Assembly (NCBI GenBank): GCA_002297865.1
Contig: DBKX01000117.1
Location: 3,705 to 18,566 of the forward strand
From: Lachnoclostridium sp. UBA739
Lineage (GTDB): Bacteria > Bacillota_A > Clostridia > Lachnospirales > Lachnospiraceae
DNA length: 14,862 bases
Reading direction: 5' to 3'
Of the stretch, positions 1 to 9,041 are shown one piece after another. Within the stretch, counting starts at the first letter, position 1. Every line of letters starts with the position of its first letter. The notes under the pieces were generated by a model, which saw only the letters and a list, made by a program, of their open reading frames with translations, was not told the DNA's origin and did no database searches. A program made the translations under genes and the position numbers.

Positions 1-549
1 ATATCCGGAAGAAATCACAGTGCGCTGCTTCATAGTATTGGAGCATTTATCAATACGATACCACTAAGATTTCAGGTTCAGGAGCAAGCACAGCTTACCG
101 AGCATTTTGCAGAGTCAAAGAAAATGATTTTAGATTGCTTTGAGCATCAGATCGTATCTTTTGACGATATTGTAAAAGCATCGGGCTATGTAGGTGAGAA
201 TGGAAGAAATCCGCTGTACGATGTTACATTTATTATGCAAAATACAGGGGTAGCCCAAATGGAAGAAGCAGATCCGGGAGTTTCAATTTATCCTTTGAAG
301 CGAAAGACCGTTAATAGTGATTTGCTATTTGAGGCAGAGATTATAAGGAATAAATTGTGCATAACACTAGAATATATTACAGAGTTATACTCAAAAGATA
401 CAGTAGAAAGACTGATAGAACAGTACAAGCAGATGATTCTGGATATTGTTTGTGAAAAGAGCAGTTTGATTCGGGGACTTCAGTTGCAGAAAGAAGAACA
501 GGATGAATTAAGCTTAGATCTGACAGATGATTTCTTGGATTTACTATAA
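1..549 (+). CDS. NRPS C-terminal fragment ending in a condensation domain (partial, 5' end outside window)
   Basis: Frame 1 is open from the first base, so this is the end of a larger protein; 182 residues are visible. They match the C-terminal lobe of an NRPS condensation domain, which joins the upstream acyl or peptidyl group to the amino group held by the next carrier protein. Visible landmarks are SGRN at residues 2-5, then GAFINTIPLR, the family's G-x-F-(V/I)-N-T-x-P-L-R segment, and further on NPLYDVTFIMQN, the usual N-P-L-(F/Y)-D-V segment. The HHxxxDG active site would lie upstream of the window. The protein ends just after the C domain with an acidic, leucine-rich tail (DLTDDFLDLL), so the C domain is the last domain. 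The next gene starts 17 bases later and is probably in the same operon. The family is clear; the substrate cannot be read. Confidence 0.9.
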   Translation: MSGRNHSALLHSIGAFINTIPLRFQVQEQAQLTEHFAESKKMILDCFEHQIVSFDDIVKASGYVGENGRNPLYDVTFIMQNTGVAQMEEADPGVSIYPLKRKTVNSDLLFEAEIIRNKLCITLEYITELYSKDTVERLIEQYKQMILDIVCEKSSLIRGLQLQKEEQDELSLDLTDDFLDLL

Positions 550-566
550 ATAAGGGGGCATGTAGG

Positions 567-2408
567 ATGTGTGGAATTGCAGGTATGTTTGACCTGATAG
601 GGGAAAACAGATTACAGCGGGATATCATTCAAAACATGTTACAGACATTGAAACACAGAGGACCAGATGCACAGGAAGTATTTATGGATAAAAAAGCATG
701 TCTAGGTTTTGCAAGGTTGAGTTTTCTCGATCTTGCAGGAGGCATGCAGCCGATTTTTAATGAGAATAAAAAGTTGGTTCTCATCTGTAATGGAGAAATT
801 TATAATTTTCGGGAATTGAGAAAAAACTTAGAAGCCAAGGGGCATGTGTTTTGTTCTAATGTAGATGTGGAAGTGATTTTACATCTCTATGAACAGTACC
901 AGGAAAAAATGCTTAATTATTTAAATGGGCAGTTTGCATTCGTCATTTATGATGTGGAAAATCAGGAAATATTTTGTGCCAGAGACCACATGGGAATTGC
1001 GCCATTCTTTTACACTATTCAAGATAATAAATTTTTGTTTGCTTCGGAAATTAAAGCTTTGCTGGAGTATCCAGGTATAGAGAAAAAACTGAATTTATAT
1101 GCAGTGGATCAGCTTTTGACATTCCCAGGATGTCTTGCACCTCAAACCTTTTTCGATGGCATCCATGCACTGGAAAATGGACATTATATGAAAATACGAA
1201 AAGCAGAAGATGTGGTGCAGAAAGAATACTGGGATATGAGGTTCCCAGAAGAGATAGAAGACCGCGGCGAGCAGTATTACATTGAGAAACTATATACAAC
1301 ATTAGAGAAAGCAATCAAAAATCGTTTATTTGCAGATGTTCCAATCGGTTTCTATATCAGTGGTGGATTAGATTCTTCTATTATCGCTTGTATGATTCAC
1401 AAACATATGCAGACAACGTACCATTCATTTGCCATTGATTTTTCGGATAGAAGCATTTCAGAATCTAAGTATCAGCGAATCATACAAAGGCAGGTAAAAT
1501 CGGTTCATCATAAAAAATTATTTACAGAGCATGATATTAGCCGATATATGAAATCTGTTATCTATCATGCAGAAACGCCACTGCGTGAGAGTTATGATAC
1601 TGCGTCCATGGCATTATCTGAAATGGTTCATCAGAATAAGATAAAAGCAGTGCTAACAGGGGAAGGTGCAGATGAATTATTCTGTGGCTATGTAGGCTAT
1701 AAGTTTGATGTTACACGAAAGCATCAGGAACATTTTCTAAATGACGAAGAACGAAATATAAGTGCACTTGTATTTGGAGATCCAGATTTCTTCTATGAGA
1801 GGAAACTGGCTGACTTAGAAAGAGTAAAGCGAAAACTTTACGCCAGTGACAAGGCTGCAGCATTAGATGAGTTTTCTGCAATTAAAAGACCATTATTCCA
1901 TGATGGCACCCTAAAGGGGCTGGATATGCAGCAGAAAAGAAATTATGCAGACTATAAGCTAAGGCTTCCGGAACATCTGCTAGCAGACCATGGGGATCGA
2001 ATGGTATTTGCCAATTCAGTAGAAGCAAGGTATCCATTTCTAGACCAGGAAATGGTTGAACTAGCTCTTCAGATACCATCCAAATATAAACTCAATAAAG
2101 ATTTAAATGAAAAATATATTTTGAAGAAAATGGCAAGAGGTCTTGTGCCAGATCAAATATTAGACAGAACAAAATTTGCATTTGTCGCCAATGGAGTGCC
2201 AGAACTAATAAAATGCGAGGATGAATATGTTCTGGATATGCTGTCTTATTCAAACATAAAGAGGATGGGTATCTTTAATGCCGATTATGTGGAAACGTTA
2301 AAGCAGCAGTACCATACGGAAGGATTTAAATTAAATCTTCCGTTTGATACAGATTATCTAATGTTTGTTTTGACAGTAAGTATATTTTGTAATATATTTA
2401 TGGAGTGA
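567..2408 (+). CDS. asnB: Asparagine synthetase (glutamine-hydrolysing) family protein
   Basis: This is a full-length class II amidotransferase of 613 residues, close to the usual AsnB length. The N-terminal half hydrolyses glutamine: it starts MCGIAG, so Cys2 becomes the nucleophile once Met is removed, and it has the CNGEIYNF segment. The C-terminal half is the ATP-pyrophosphatase synthetase domain, with the PP-loop SGGLDSS at residues 265-271, GEGADELFCGY at 365-375 and the later VEARYPFLD segment. The enzyme makes AMP-activated carboxylates and amidates them, classically aspartate to asparagine, in the cytoplasm. The start is fixed by the required Met-Cys, with AAGGGGG at 552-558 as ribosome binding site. 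Its place between two NRPS genes implies a pathway role: either supplying asparagine to the assembly line or amidating a pathway carboxylate. Family members recruited to natural-product clusters do both, and the sequence alone does not decide. Confidence 0.93.
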   Translation: MCGIAGMFDLIGENRLQRDIIQNMLQTLKHRGPDAQEVFMDKKACLGFARLSFLDLAGGMQPIFNENKKLVLICNGEIYNFRELRKNLEAKGHVFCSNVDVEVILHLYEQYQEKMLNYLNGQFAFVIYDVENQEIFCARDHMGIAPFFYTIQDNKFLFASEIKALLEYPGIEKKLNLYAVDQLLTFPGCLAPQTFFDGIHALENGHYMKIRKAEDVVQKEYWDMRFPEEIEDRGEQYYIEKLYTTLEKAIKNRLFADVPIGFYISGGLDSSIIACMIHKHMQTTYHSFAIDFSDRSISESKYQRIIQRQVKSVHHKKLFTEHDISRYMKSVIYHAETPLRESYDTASMALSEMVHQNKIKAVLTGEGADELFCGYVGYKFDVTRKHQEHFLNDEERNISALVFGDPDFFYERKLADLERVKRKLYASDKAAALDEFSAIKRPLFHDGTLKGLDMQQKRNYADYKLRLPEHLLADHGDRMVFANSVEARYPFLDQEMVELALQIPSKYKLNKDLNEKYILKKMARGLVPDQILDRTKFAFVANGVPELIKCEDEYVLDMLSYSNIKRMGIFNADYVETLKQQYHTEGFKLNLPFDTDYLMFVLTVSIFCNIFME

Positions 2409-2443
2409 AAGAAATGTGGAAATAGAAGGAATGGAGGGAGACA

Positions 2444-5400
2444 TTGAATAACCAACATATTATTCAAAGAATATTAAAAAAGAGTTTTGAAAAAAATGCA
2501 GAACGTAATGCGATTTGTTATCAGAATCACTATTATACATATGAAAAAATTGACCAGTATTCCTCCTTTTATGCCGAGCAAATCCTTAAAAATTCCCCTG
2601 CTGGAAAAGTAATTTCAATCCTGATGAAGGATACGTTTGAGGCAATTTGCGCAATTGTAGGAGTTATTAAGGCAGGAAAATGTTTCATGCCAGTTGATGT
2701 AAAATATCCTAAAAATATGGTTAAAAATATGGTCAAAGGACATGCAGATTTTGTACTGACAGATGATGCAGGAAGTATTATGTTAGAAGATATCATTTCC
2801 AGAGAGAACTATGTTGTGTGTAAGCGGGATGAGACTATTGGAAAAAACATAGCTTTTACGGAAGATTGCGATGAGCAGTCACCTCTGTACATTTATTTTT
2901 CTTCTGGTACAACAGGATTACCAAAAGGAATTGTAGGAAGAAATATTGGTATGTATCATTTTATTAGCTGGGAAGTAAGAGAATTTCAGATTACCAGTGA
3001 CTTTCATGTTTCACAATTTACACCGATCTGTCATGACCCATTTTTACGAGATACCCTGGTGCCTTTGGCAGTGGGAGCCTGTATCTATATTCCGGAGGGA
3101 AGAGAAGAAATCTTAAGTGCAGTTAAACTTACGGATTTTCTAAATCGTAATCAGATAAATCTGGTACATGCTACACCTAGTCTGTTCCGGATTCTGATGC
3201 AGAATGAAGCAATTACAAAAGATGATTTTAGGGAACTAACTTATGTATTGCTTGCAGGAGAGCTGGTAAATGGAGAACTGCTAGAACGATGGTATGAATT
3301 ATTTGATGAAAGAATCCAGCTGGTGAATATGTATGGACCGACAGAAACAACACTGGCAAAAATGTTTTACTGGATTCATAAGCAGGATGTAAAGCGAAAT
3401 AGTATTCCGATTGGAAAAGCTATCTCAGGAACACAGATATTCCTAGTTGACGAAAATGGAGAACGCTGTTGTGTTGGCCAAGAAGGAGAAATCTATATTC
3501 GAACACCATATCGTACATTAGGATATTTAGATGACCCGGAGAAAACTGCTGAAAAGTTTATTCCTAATCCATTTGGTACAGGTGAAAATAAAGAGGATAA
3601 AGTATTTAAAACAGGGGATCGTGGAAGAATGCTTCCAGATGGTAATGTTGAATTTGTTGGGAGAGTTGACCGACAGATTAAAATAAGAGGTTTTCGAGTA
3701 GAGTTAGATGCAATACAAACGGTTCTTGAAAAATATGAAGACATAATAAGTTGCGCGGTGAAGCATTTTCAGATAGGAGAGACCATTCGAATAGTAGCTT
3801 ATTATACGTCACAGCGAAAGCTTAATGATTTAGAACTGGAAGAACATATGAAAAAGACATTGCCAGAATATATGTGTCCGTCTGCATTCATTAAGCTGGA
3901 AAGTATGCCTGTTACCTCAAATAATAAGTTAGATTATAGTGCACTGGAACTGCCAGAAAATTTAGAGACAGAACCATACGTTGAACCTGCTGATGAAACG
4001 GAAGCCAAGTTGGAAAAAGTATTGTGTGAAGTTTTGAAACGGGAAAAATTTAGTGTAGTGGAAGACTTTATGCATGGTGGAGTAAGCTCACTTAACATTA
4101 TGTTAATGATTAATCGAGTGTATGAAAACTTTTCCTATGAACTTTCCTTGGCACAGGTCTTTTCAGGCTTATCTATCCGACAGCTTGCTAATACGATAAA
4201 AGAATGTGGAGTGAAAGAAGAGCAGACAATGCTTGATGTAGAAGATGGTATTATTGAGAAAACGCTTAAGGATGCAAGATACATCATCCTTAGAGTGGAT
4301 GGACAGGATAGGAGAGTACTATTTTCAGAAGAAGAGGATATGGACATGTTGTCTTCTTTCATAAAGCAGAATTTTAATGAAGAATTGTATCCTGATTACA
4401 TAATGCCGATGAGTGAAAATGCAAGTCTGTTAGAAGATGAAGTAGACTACGACGAAGAAGAGTTCCAAGGGGAAATGACGTTGCCTGGAACCTATTCCGA
4501 TACAGATATGGAAGCTCGCTGCAAATTGCTGATTGAGCGCAATAGAACAGTTCAGAAAGCAGCAGTGAAAGAGAAGGAGTGGAGAAAGGAACCATATTCA
4601 TCTGCCCAGATTATTCGGAGCAACTTTCCTGAGAATAATGTGACGTTTCTTTTCTTGCACGGAATGCTTGATGAGGAAGCATTACAGGAAGCATTTGTAG
4701 AAGTATTAAAAGGAGAAGAATTGCTTCGATGTGTGAAGCAGAGTGAATACAGTTTTCGATGCTATGGGGAGATCGGACCGATTGATATTCCTGTTTTGGA
4801 CATATCCATGTACCGTCCAGAATGTCAAAATCGGCTCGTAAACAAAGAGCTTGCCCAGTATTTTTATCTTACACCATATGATGAAAGAGATACCTTCTGC
4901 TGGAGGGTAGCCCTAATTAAATGCACTGAAAGTAAGCATATTTTGTGTTTCTGTGCAGAACATCTTATTTTTGATGGATATAGTCGTGAGATATTTGAGA
5001 ATGAGTTCAAGAAGTTCTATCAAGCAAAAAAGAATCATATGGCAGTTAAGGCAAAAAAAAGGGAAAGCTTTTTTAGCTACAATGAAAAAGTAAAGCAGCA
5101 AACAGAGGATAAGATGAAAGACGCTGATTATCTAAAAAAGGAAGATTTCTTCCAGGAAGGTGGACAAGCAAAAGGATTACCGACGCAAGGAGAAATATCA
5201 ATCTATCAGCATACAATTTCTCTGGATGCGTTAATTGAAAATCATCCGGAAAAGGAACAGGCAGAACTTATTTCAGAAGTGTCCTATAAACTGTTTCTTC
5301 ATGTAATGGCAAAATTAGATGGAAGCAGAAAAATACCATTTCTTACGATTAGTGAGGGAAGAAAACTGGGTGAGTATTCCTGTTTTGACTGTGTAGGAGA

Positions 5401-5770
5401 ATTTATAGATTACGTGCCTTATATAGGAGATGTGGAGGAAGAAGATGATTATCAAGAGTATTTACAATACTTGAAAAAAATAGAGTCAGACGGAATTCGT
5501 ATTACAGATATATTTGAACTATCTGGTGAAAAAGTAAAATTTCAAGGTTATCTTTCAAATATGAAGGCAGTTTATAATTATCAGAACTACAGAATTGTAA
5601 AGAGGCAGGAGTGGATTAAGAAGAGTGAGGAAAAAATCGTTAATTTAAAAGGTCTGTTAAATTATATTGTTCGTCCAAAAGAAAGTGCGTTGGAAATCAT
5701 TCTAGTGTATAATAAAATGATACCAGATTTTCAGGAACTGCTAGAAAGCACATTTGCTGAAATTATTTAG
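2444..5770 (+). CDS. Nonribosomal peptide synthetase module, adenylation-carrier-condensation (A-PCP-C)
   Basis: This 1108-residue protein is one NRPS elongation unit with C last. The A domain (about 10-500) has the ATP loop SSGTTGLPKG (153-162), YGPTETT (297-303), KTGD (389-392), the hinge-side GRVDRQIKIRG from 406, and A10 Lys495. The carrier domain (about 505-600) has GGVSSLNIM; alignment to the family pattern makes Ser549 the phosphopantetheine site. An acidic linker (about 605-695) leads to a C domain (about 700-1108). Its HHxxxDG motif reads EHLIFDG (839-845): the first His is Glu, while the second His, Asp and Gly remain. The substrate pocket begins HDPFLRD (197-203) instead of the common FDxSVW, and I did not recognise the amino acid. 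The start is TTG after GGAGGGAG (2433-2440); no better ATG lies before the A domain. There is no thioesterase. Confidence 0.93.
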   Translation: MNNQHIIQRILKKSFEKNAERNAICYQNHYYTYEKIDQYSSFYAEQILKNSPAGKVISILMKDTFEAICAIVGVIKAGKCFMPVDVKYPKNMVKNMVKGHADFVLTDDAGSIMLEDIISRENYVVCKRDETIGKNIAFTEDCDEQSPLYIYFSSGTTGLPKGIVGRNIGMYHFISWEVREFQITSDFHVSQFTPICHDPFLRDTLVPLAVGACIYIPEGREEILSAVKLTDFLNRNQINLVHATPSLFRILMQNEAITKDDFRELTYVLLAGELVNGELLERWYELFDERIQLVNMYGPTETTLAKMFYWIHKQDVKRNSIPIGKAISGTQIFLVDENGERCCVGQEGEIYIRTPYRTLGYLDDPEKTAEKFIPNPFGTGENKEDKVFKTGDRGRMLPDGNVEFVGRVDRQIKIRGFRVELDAIQTVLEKYEDIISCAVKHFQIGETIRIVAYYTSQRKLNDLELEEHMKKTLPEYMCPSAFIKLESMPVTSNNKLDYSALELPENLETEPYVEPADETEAKLEKVLCEVLKREKFSVVEDFMHGGVSSLNIMLMINRVYENFSYELSLAQVFSGLSIRQLANTIKECGVKEEQTMLDVEDGIIEKTLKDARYIILRVDGQDRRVLFSEEEDMDMLSSFIKQNFNEELYPDYIMPMSENASLLEDEVDYDEEEFQGEMTLPGTYSDTDMEARCKLLIERNRTVQKAAVKEKEWRKEPYSSAQIIRSNFPENNVTFLFLHGMLDEEALQEAFVEVLKGEELLRCVKQSEYSFRCYGEIGPIDIPVLDISMYRPECQNRLVNKELAQYFYLTPYDERDTFCWRVALIKCTESKHILCFCAEHLIFDGYSREIFENEFKKFYQAKKNHMAVKAKKRESFFSYNEKVKQQTEDKMKDADYLKKEDFFQEGGQAKGLPTQGEISIYQHTISLDALIENHPEKEQAELISEVSYKLFLHVMAKLDGSRKIPFLTISEGRKLGEYSCFDCVGEFIDYVPYIGDVEEEDDYQEYLQYLKKIESDGIRITDIFELSGEKVKFQGYLSNMKAVYNYQNYRIVKRQEWIKKSEEKIVNLKGLLNYIVRPKESALEIILVYNKMIPDFQELLESTFAEII

Positions 5771-5774
5771 CCAT

Positions 5775-5783
5775 AAGGAGGAG
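5775..5783 (+). promoter_or_regulatory. Ribosome binding site that fixes a GTG start
   Basis: The strong site AAGGAGGAG lies 5 bases before GTG 5789. An in-frame ATG lies at 5801, but that would put the site 17 bases away, so the GTG start is preferred for the permease. Confidence 0.75.
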
Positions 5784-5788
5784 TATAA

Positions 5789-8287
5789 GTGAAAGTAATC
5801 ATGAAATATGTGTTGAAAAACATGTGGGAGAAGAAGGGGAGAACGTTACTCATCGTGATTGCAGTAATGTTGTCTACTTCCATATTTTTCAGTACACAGT
5901 CCTTGTCTAAGAACTTAGAAAATATTTATCTCAATGTAATCAGGAAAGATTTTGGTTCAGCCGATATTTCAATTTCGAGCGGTTCTAGCCAGAAGAGTCA
6001 GTTATTTGAAATGGATGAGATAAATAAAATAAAATCTGATTATGAATCGGTAACTGGTGTATTCTATGCGACAGGATTTTATAAGCACAAAAAGGAAAAC
6101 CTGCAGGTTAAATTATGCGGTTACAAGAGCTGTTCAGATTTAGATGATGTGAATCCAGTGGTGATAAAAGAGGGAAAAAAGAGTTCTTATACGCTAGGAA
6201 TTAAGGATATTGTTATCAGTACAAAAACGGCTGAACAGTATAACTTACATGTTAATGATAAGATGAAAATCCGAATTAGTGGGGAAGAAAAGGAATTTAC
6301 CATAATTTCCATTGCCCAGGCGGATAGAATGTTTCGAGATACAGGCGCTAATATACCAGCAATTGTTTCACAAAAGATGTTAAACGACTGCTATATGTCT
6401 GAATCAAAAGTAAATACCATTTTAGTCGGTTTGAAAGAGGACCAGAAGGTAGATAAGGAAATCGACAGACTGAGTAAATTATATGAGGATCAGGAAGTTT
6501 CTGAGCTGTTAACAGAAAATACTGCGAAAGCTTACACAGATCGTATTACGGTATCTTTTTACCTAATGTCAATTGCTGTATTTTTCATTAGTATCTTTCT
6601 GATTTATTCATCCTTTAAGGTAATCAGTATTGAGCGTATGCCTATTATAGGGCTTTTTAGAAGCATTGGTTCCACTAAAAAAATGACCAATCTTATGATG
6701 TTAATAGAAGCAGTTGCATGTGCGGTCATAGGTGGATTGATTGGCTGTGCAGCGGGAGTGGGAATGTTATATGTCATGTTGTATTTCTCCTCTGATGGTG
6801 CAGAATTTACAGTGGAGTATTCCTTTGGATGGATGTTAATTAGTTTTGGATTTTCCATATTGATTGCATTAGTCAGTGTTCTGATACCAATGCTTGCATC
6901 TAATAAGTATCCAATTTCAGTTCTGATTAAGAGCCAGAAGGAAGATGGCAAAGTGGCAAAATTCTCTCCAGTCTTATTTGGAGTCAAATTGCTCTTATTT
7001 GCAGGAGTTCTGATTGGAGTCAAACTGGTTCCAGACAATATCATCTTATACTATGGAACAGGTGCCTGCGTTGCTTTGATTGTACTTCTTATTCTGATTG
7101 TTTATGATGTGGTGAAGCTGCTGTCTATTATCTTGAAACCATTGATTACGCTTATATTTAGACATGAGGGCATCATAGCAGTTAAGAATCTGAATGAAAG
7201 CACGACTACAATCAATAACGTAAGGCTTTTAACTATCAGTATGACAGTCTTTTTAATGATTAACGTCTTCGGTGACAGCCTGATTACTTCTATTATCGAT
7301 TTCTTTGGCGACAGCCAGTATGAAATTGAGATTACAGGCGAGAATATTGACGATGATTATTTAGATGAACTTAAGACTGTGAATAATGTGGAGGCTGTTT
7401 ATCCGATGTATAAAAAGAGCAATGTAAAGATCAATGGAAAAAACAGTACCATTCCAACATTATGTAGTGTCAACAAAGAGCAGTATCTGGATTTTTATAA
7501 ATTCAATTATGATGATGGGGATAAACAAAAAATTATTGACAAACTTGCAGATGGAAATAACATTATCGTATCATCAACACTTAAGACTTCGTTATCATTA
7601 AAAAAGAATGATACATTATCCTTAAAGTTGAAGGACGATAAAGCCGTAAAATTTAAGGTTATTGGGTTCTATGATACCTTGGAAAGTACGGCACTTATGG
7701 ATATCGATGTAATGAAAGAAAATATTGGGGATACATACTATAGCACATGTTTAGTCAAAGGAACCAAACATACTGAGGTTGATACTACTACGATGAAAGA
7801 GAAACTTGCAGTAACATCAGGTGATAAAGATGTTCAAATAAAAACAGTAGATGAAATAAAAGATGCTTCTATTGAATCTAATAAACAGATCGTTTCCATC
7901 ATGCAGCTGTTTAGTTTAATAACACTTTTGATCGCTGTATTTGGTATTGTAAATAACATAATAGTAAGTTATATGGAAAAGAGACGTATATTTGCAGTAC
8001 AGCGTTCCATCGGCATGAGTAAGTTCCAGCTTGTTAAGATTGCTTTAGTAGAAGCACTTCTTACGGGTATTATTGGTTCTGTTCTTGGAATTGCAGGAGG
8101 AAACGGACTGCTATATATTGCACCTAAGATTATGATGAGTTTAGGATTGCGACTAGTTATGCATATTACAGGTATACAGATACTTGTATGCGTTGGAGGA
8201 AGTGTTCTGCTTACAATATTGACCTCCATTCGTTCAGCTGTAAAGACTTCAAAGGCACAGATTATCGAAGCAATCAAATATGAGTAG
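5789..8287 (+). CDS. FtsX-family ABC transporter permease
   Basis: This 832-residue integral membrane protein carries two FtsX-type permease halves. I count about ten hydrophobic segments: one near the N-terminus (about 18-38), a cluster at about 250-370, two more to about residue 455, one before the second extracytoplasmic region (near 480-500), and three at the C-terminus (about 700-825). Large polar regions after the first helix (about 40-250) and in the second half (about 510-695) should lie outside the membrane. The segment RSIGSTKKM and its counterpart RSIGMSKFQ follow the first helix of each cluster, typical of FtsX domains and showing internal duplication. Partnered with the next gene, it probably exports the NRPS product or removes it from the membrane as self-protection; transporters of this type are known for both. 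It starts 18 bases after the NRPS gene, so the two are likely co-transcribed. Confidence 0.92.
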   Translation: MKVIMKYVLKNMWEKKGRTLLIVIAVMLSTSIFFSTQSLSKNLENIYLNVIRKDFGSADISISSGSSQKSQLFEMDEINKIKSDYESVTGVFYATGFYKHKKENLQVKLCGYKSCSDLDDVNPVVIKEGKKSSYTLGIKDIVISTKTAEQYNLHVNDKMKIRISGEEKEFTIISIAQADRMFRDTGANIPAIVSQKMLNDCYMSESKVNTILVGLKEDQKVDKEIDRLSKLYEDQEVSELLTENTAKAYTDRITVSFYLMSIAVFFISIFLIYSSFKVISIERMPIIGLFRSIGSTKKMTNLMMLIEAVACAVIGGLIGCAAGVGMLYVMLYFSSDGAEFTVEYSFGWMLISFGFSILIALVSVLIPMLASNKYPISVLIKSQKEDGKVAKFSPVLFGVKLLLFAGVLIGVKLVPDNIILYYGTGACVALIVLLILIVYDVVKLLSIILKPLITLIFRHEGIIAVKNLNESTTTINNVRLLTISMTVFLMINVFGDSLITSIIDFFGDSQYEIEITGENIDDDYLDELKTVNNVEAVYPMYKKSNVKINGKNSTIPTLCSVNKEQYLDFYKFNYDDGDKQKIIDKLADGNNIIVSSTLKTSLSLKKNDTLSLKLKDDKAVKFKVIGFYDTLESTALMDIDVMKENIGDTYYSTCLVKGTKHTEVDTTTMKEKLAVTSGDKDVQIKTVDEIKDASIESNKQIVSIMQLFSLITLLIAVFGIVNNIIVSYMEKRRIFAVQRSIGMSKFQLVKIALVEALLTGIIGSVLGIAGGNGLLYIAPKIMMSLGLRLVMHITGIQILVCVGGSVLLTILTSIRSAVKTSKAQIIEAIKYE

Positions 8288-8301
8288 GATGGAGGAGCGT
8301 T

Positions 8302-8982
8302 ATGAGTAAAATAATTGAGATTCAAGATTTAAAAAAGACGTTTAATATGGGCAGAACAACCAATGAAGTATTAAAGGGAATTAATCTTTCTATTGACAAA
8401 GGGGAATTTATATCCATTATGGGCCAATCCGGTTCTGGCAAAAGTACTTTACTTTACTTAATGGGGGCACTTGACAGGCCGACATCTGGTACTATTAAGA
8501 TTAATGGAAAAGATATATCCAAATTATCCGATAAGGAATGCAGTATTTTCCACCGCAGAGAAGTTGGATTTGTATTCCAGTTTTATAATCTGGTGCCAAA
8601 CCTGAATGTAGAAGACAATATTCTGCTTCCTGTATTGCTAGATCATAGAAAGGCAAGAGATTATGAAGATAGACTGGGAGAGCTGTTAGAAGCAGTTGGA
8701 TTGGAAGAGAGAAGAAAATTTACACCAAGGGAACTTTCTGGCGGCCAACAGCAGAGAGTGGCAATTGCCAGAGCTTTAATTATGGACCCTGACTTGATAT
8801 TTGCAGATGAACCAGTTGGTAATCTGGATAGCAAAGCGGGAATTAAAGTAATGGAACTGTTACGTGATATTAATAAGAAATATAATAAAACAATTGTGCA
8901 AGTTACCCATTCACCAGAACATGCAACCTATGGAACACGATTGATTCATATCAAAGACGGAATTGTTGACGAAACTAAGTAA
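8302..8982 (+). CDS. ABC transporter ATP-binding protein (MacB/LolD type)
   Basis: This is a complete 226-residue ATPase, the usual size for the family that partners FtsX permeases. It has Walker A GQSGSGKST (41-49), a Q-loop in the segment VFQFYNLVPNLNV, the ABC signature LSGGQQQR (145-152), Walker B ending LIFADEP with the catalytic Glu170, a D-loop GNLDS, and the switch His203 in VTHSPEHA. The PVGNLDS and FYNLVPNLNV wording is typical of the LolD/MacB/SalX group, which drive export or extraction of lipids and peptides from the membrane. GGAGGAG at 8291-8297 precedes ATG 8302, and the gap to the permease is only 14 bases, so the two proteins form one transporter. Confidence 0.96.
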   Translation: MSKIIEIQDLKKTFNMGRTTNEVLKGINLSIDKGEFISIMGQSGSGKSTLLYLMGALDRPTSGTIKINGKDISKLSDKECSIFHRREVGFVFQFYNLVPNLNVEDNILLPVLLDHRKARDYEDRLGELLEAVGLEERRKFTPRELSGGQQQRVAIARALIMDPDLIFADEPVGNLDSKAGIKVMELLRDINKKYNKTIVQVTHSPEHATYGTRLIHIKDGIVDETK

Positions 8983-9041
8983 AAAAAGAGTAAAATATGT
9001 ACCAATAAGCCTAAGAAAATAGAAAGTAGGAGGATTGATAT

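Noticed and set aside
567..2408. Lasso-peptide cyclase (AsnB-like) instead of an amidotransferase
   Set aside because: The intact Met-Cys glutaminase start and the absence of a precursor peptide and of a B-type leader peptidase in the window argue for an amidotransferase.
6604..7044. 146-codon open frame on the minus strand
   Set aside because: It lies wholly inside the permease gene, opposite to hydrophobic codons, has no ribosome binding site, and its protein looks like no family.
7969..8325. 118-codon open frame on the minus strand
   Set aside because: It is antisense to the end of the permease and the start of the ATPase genes, both clearly real.
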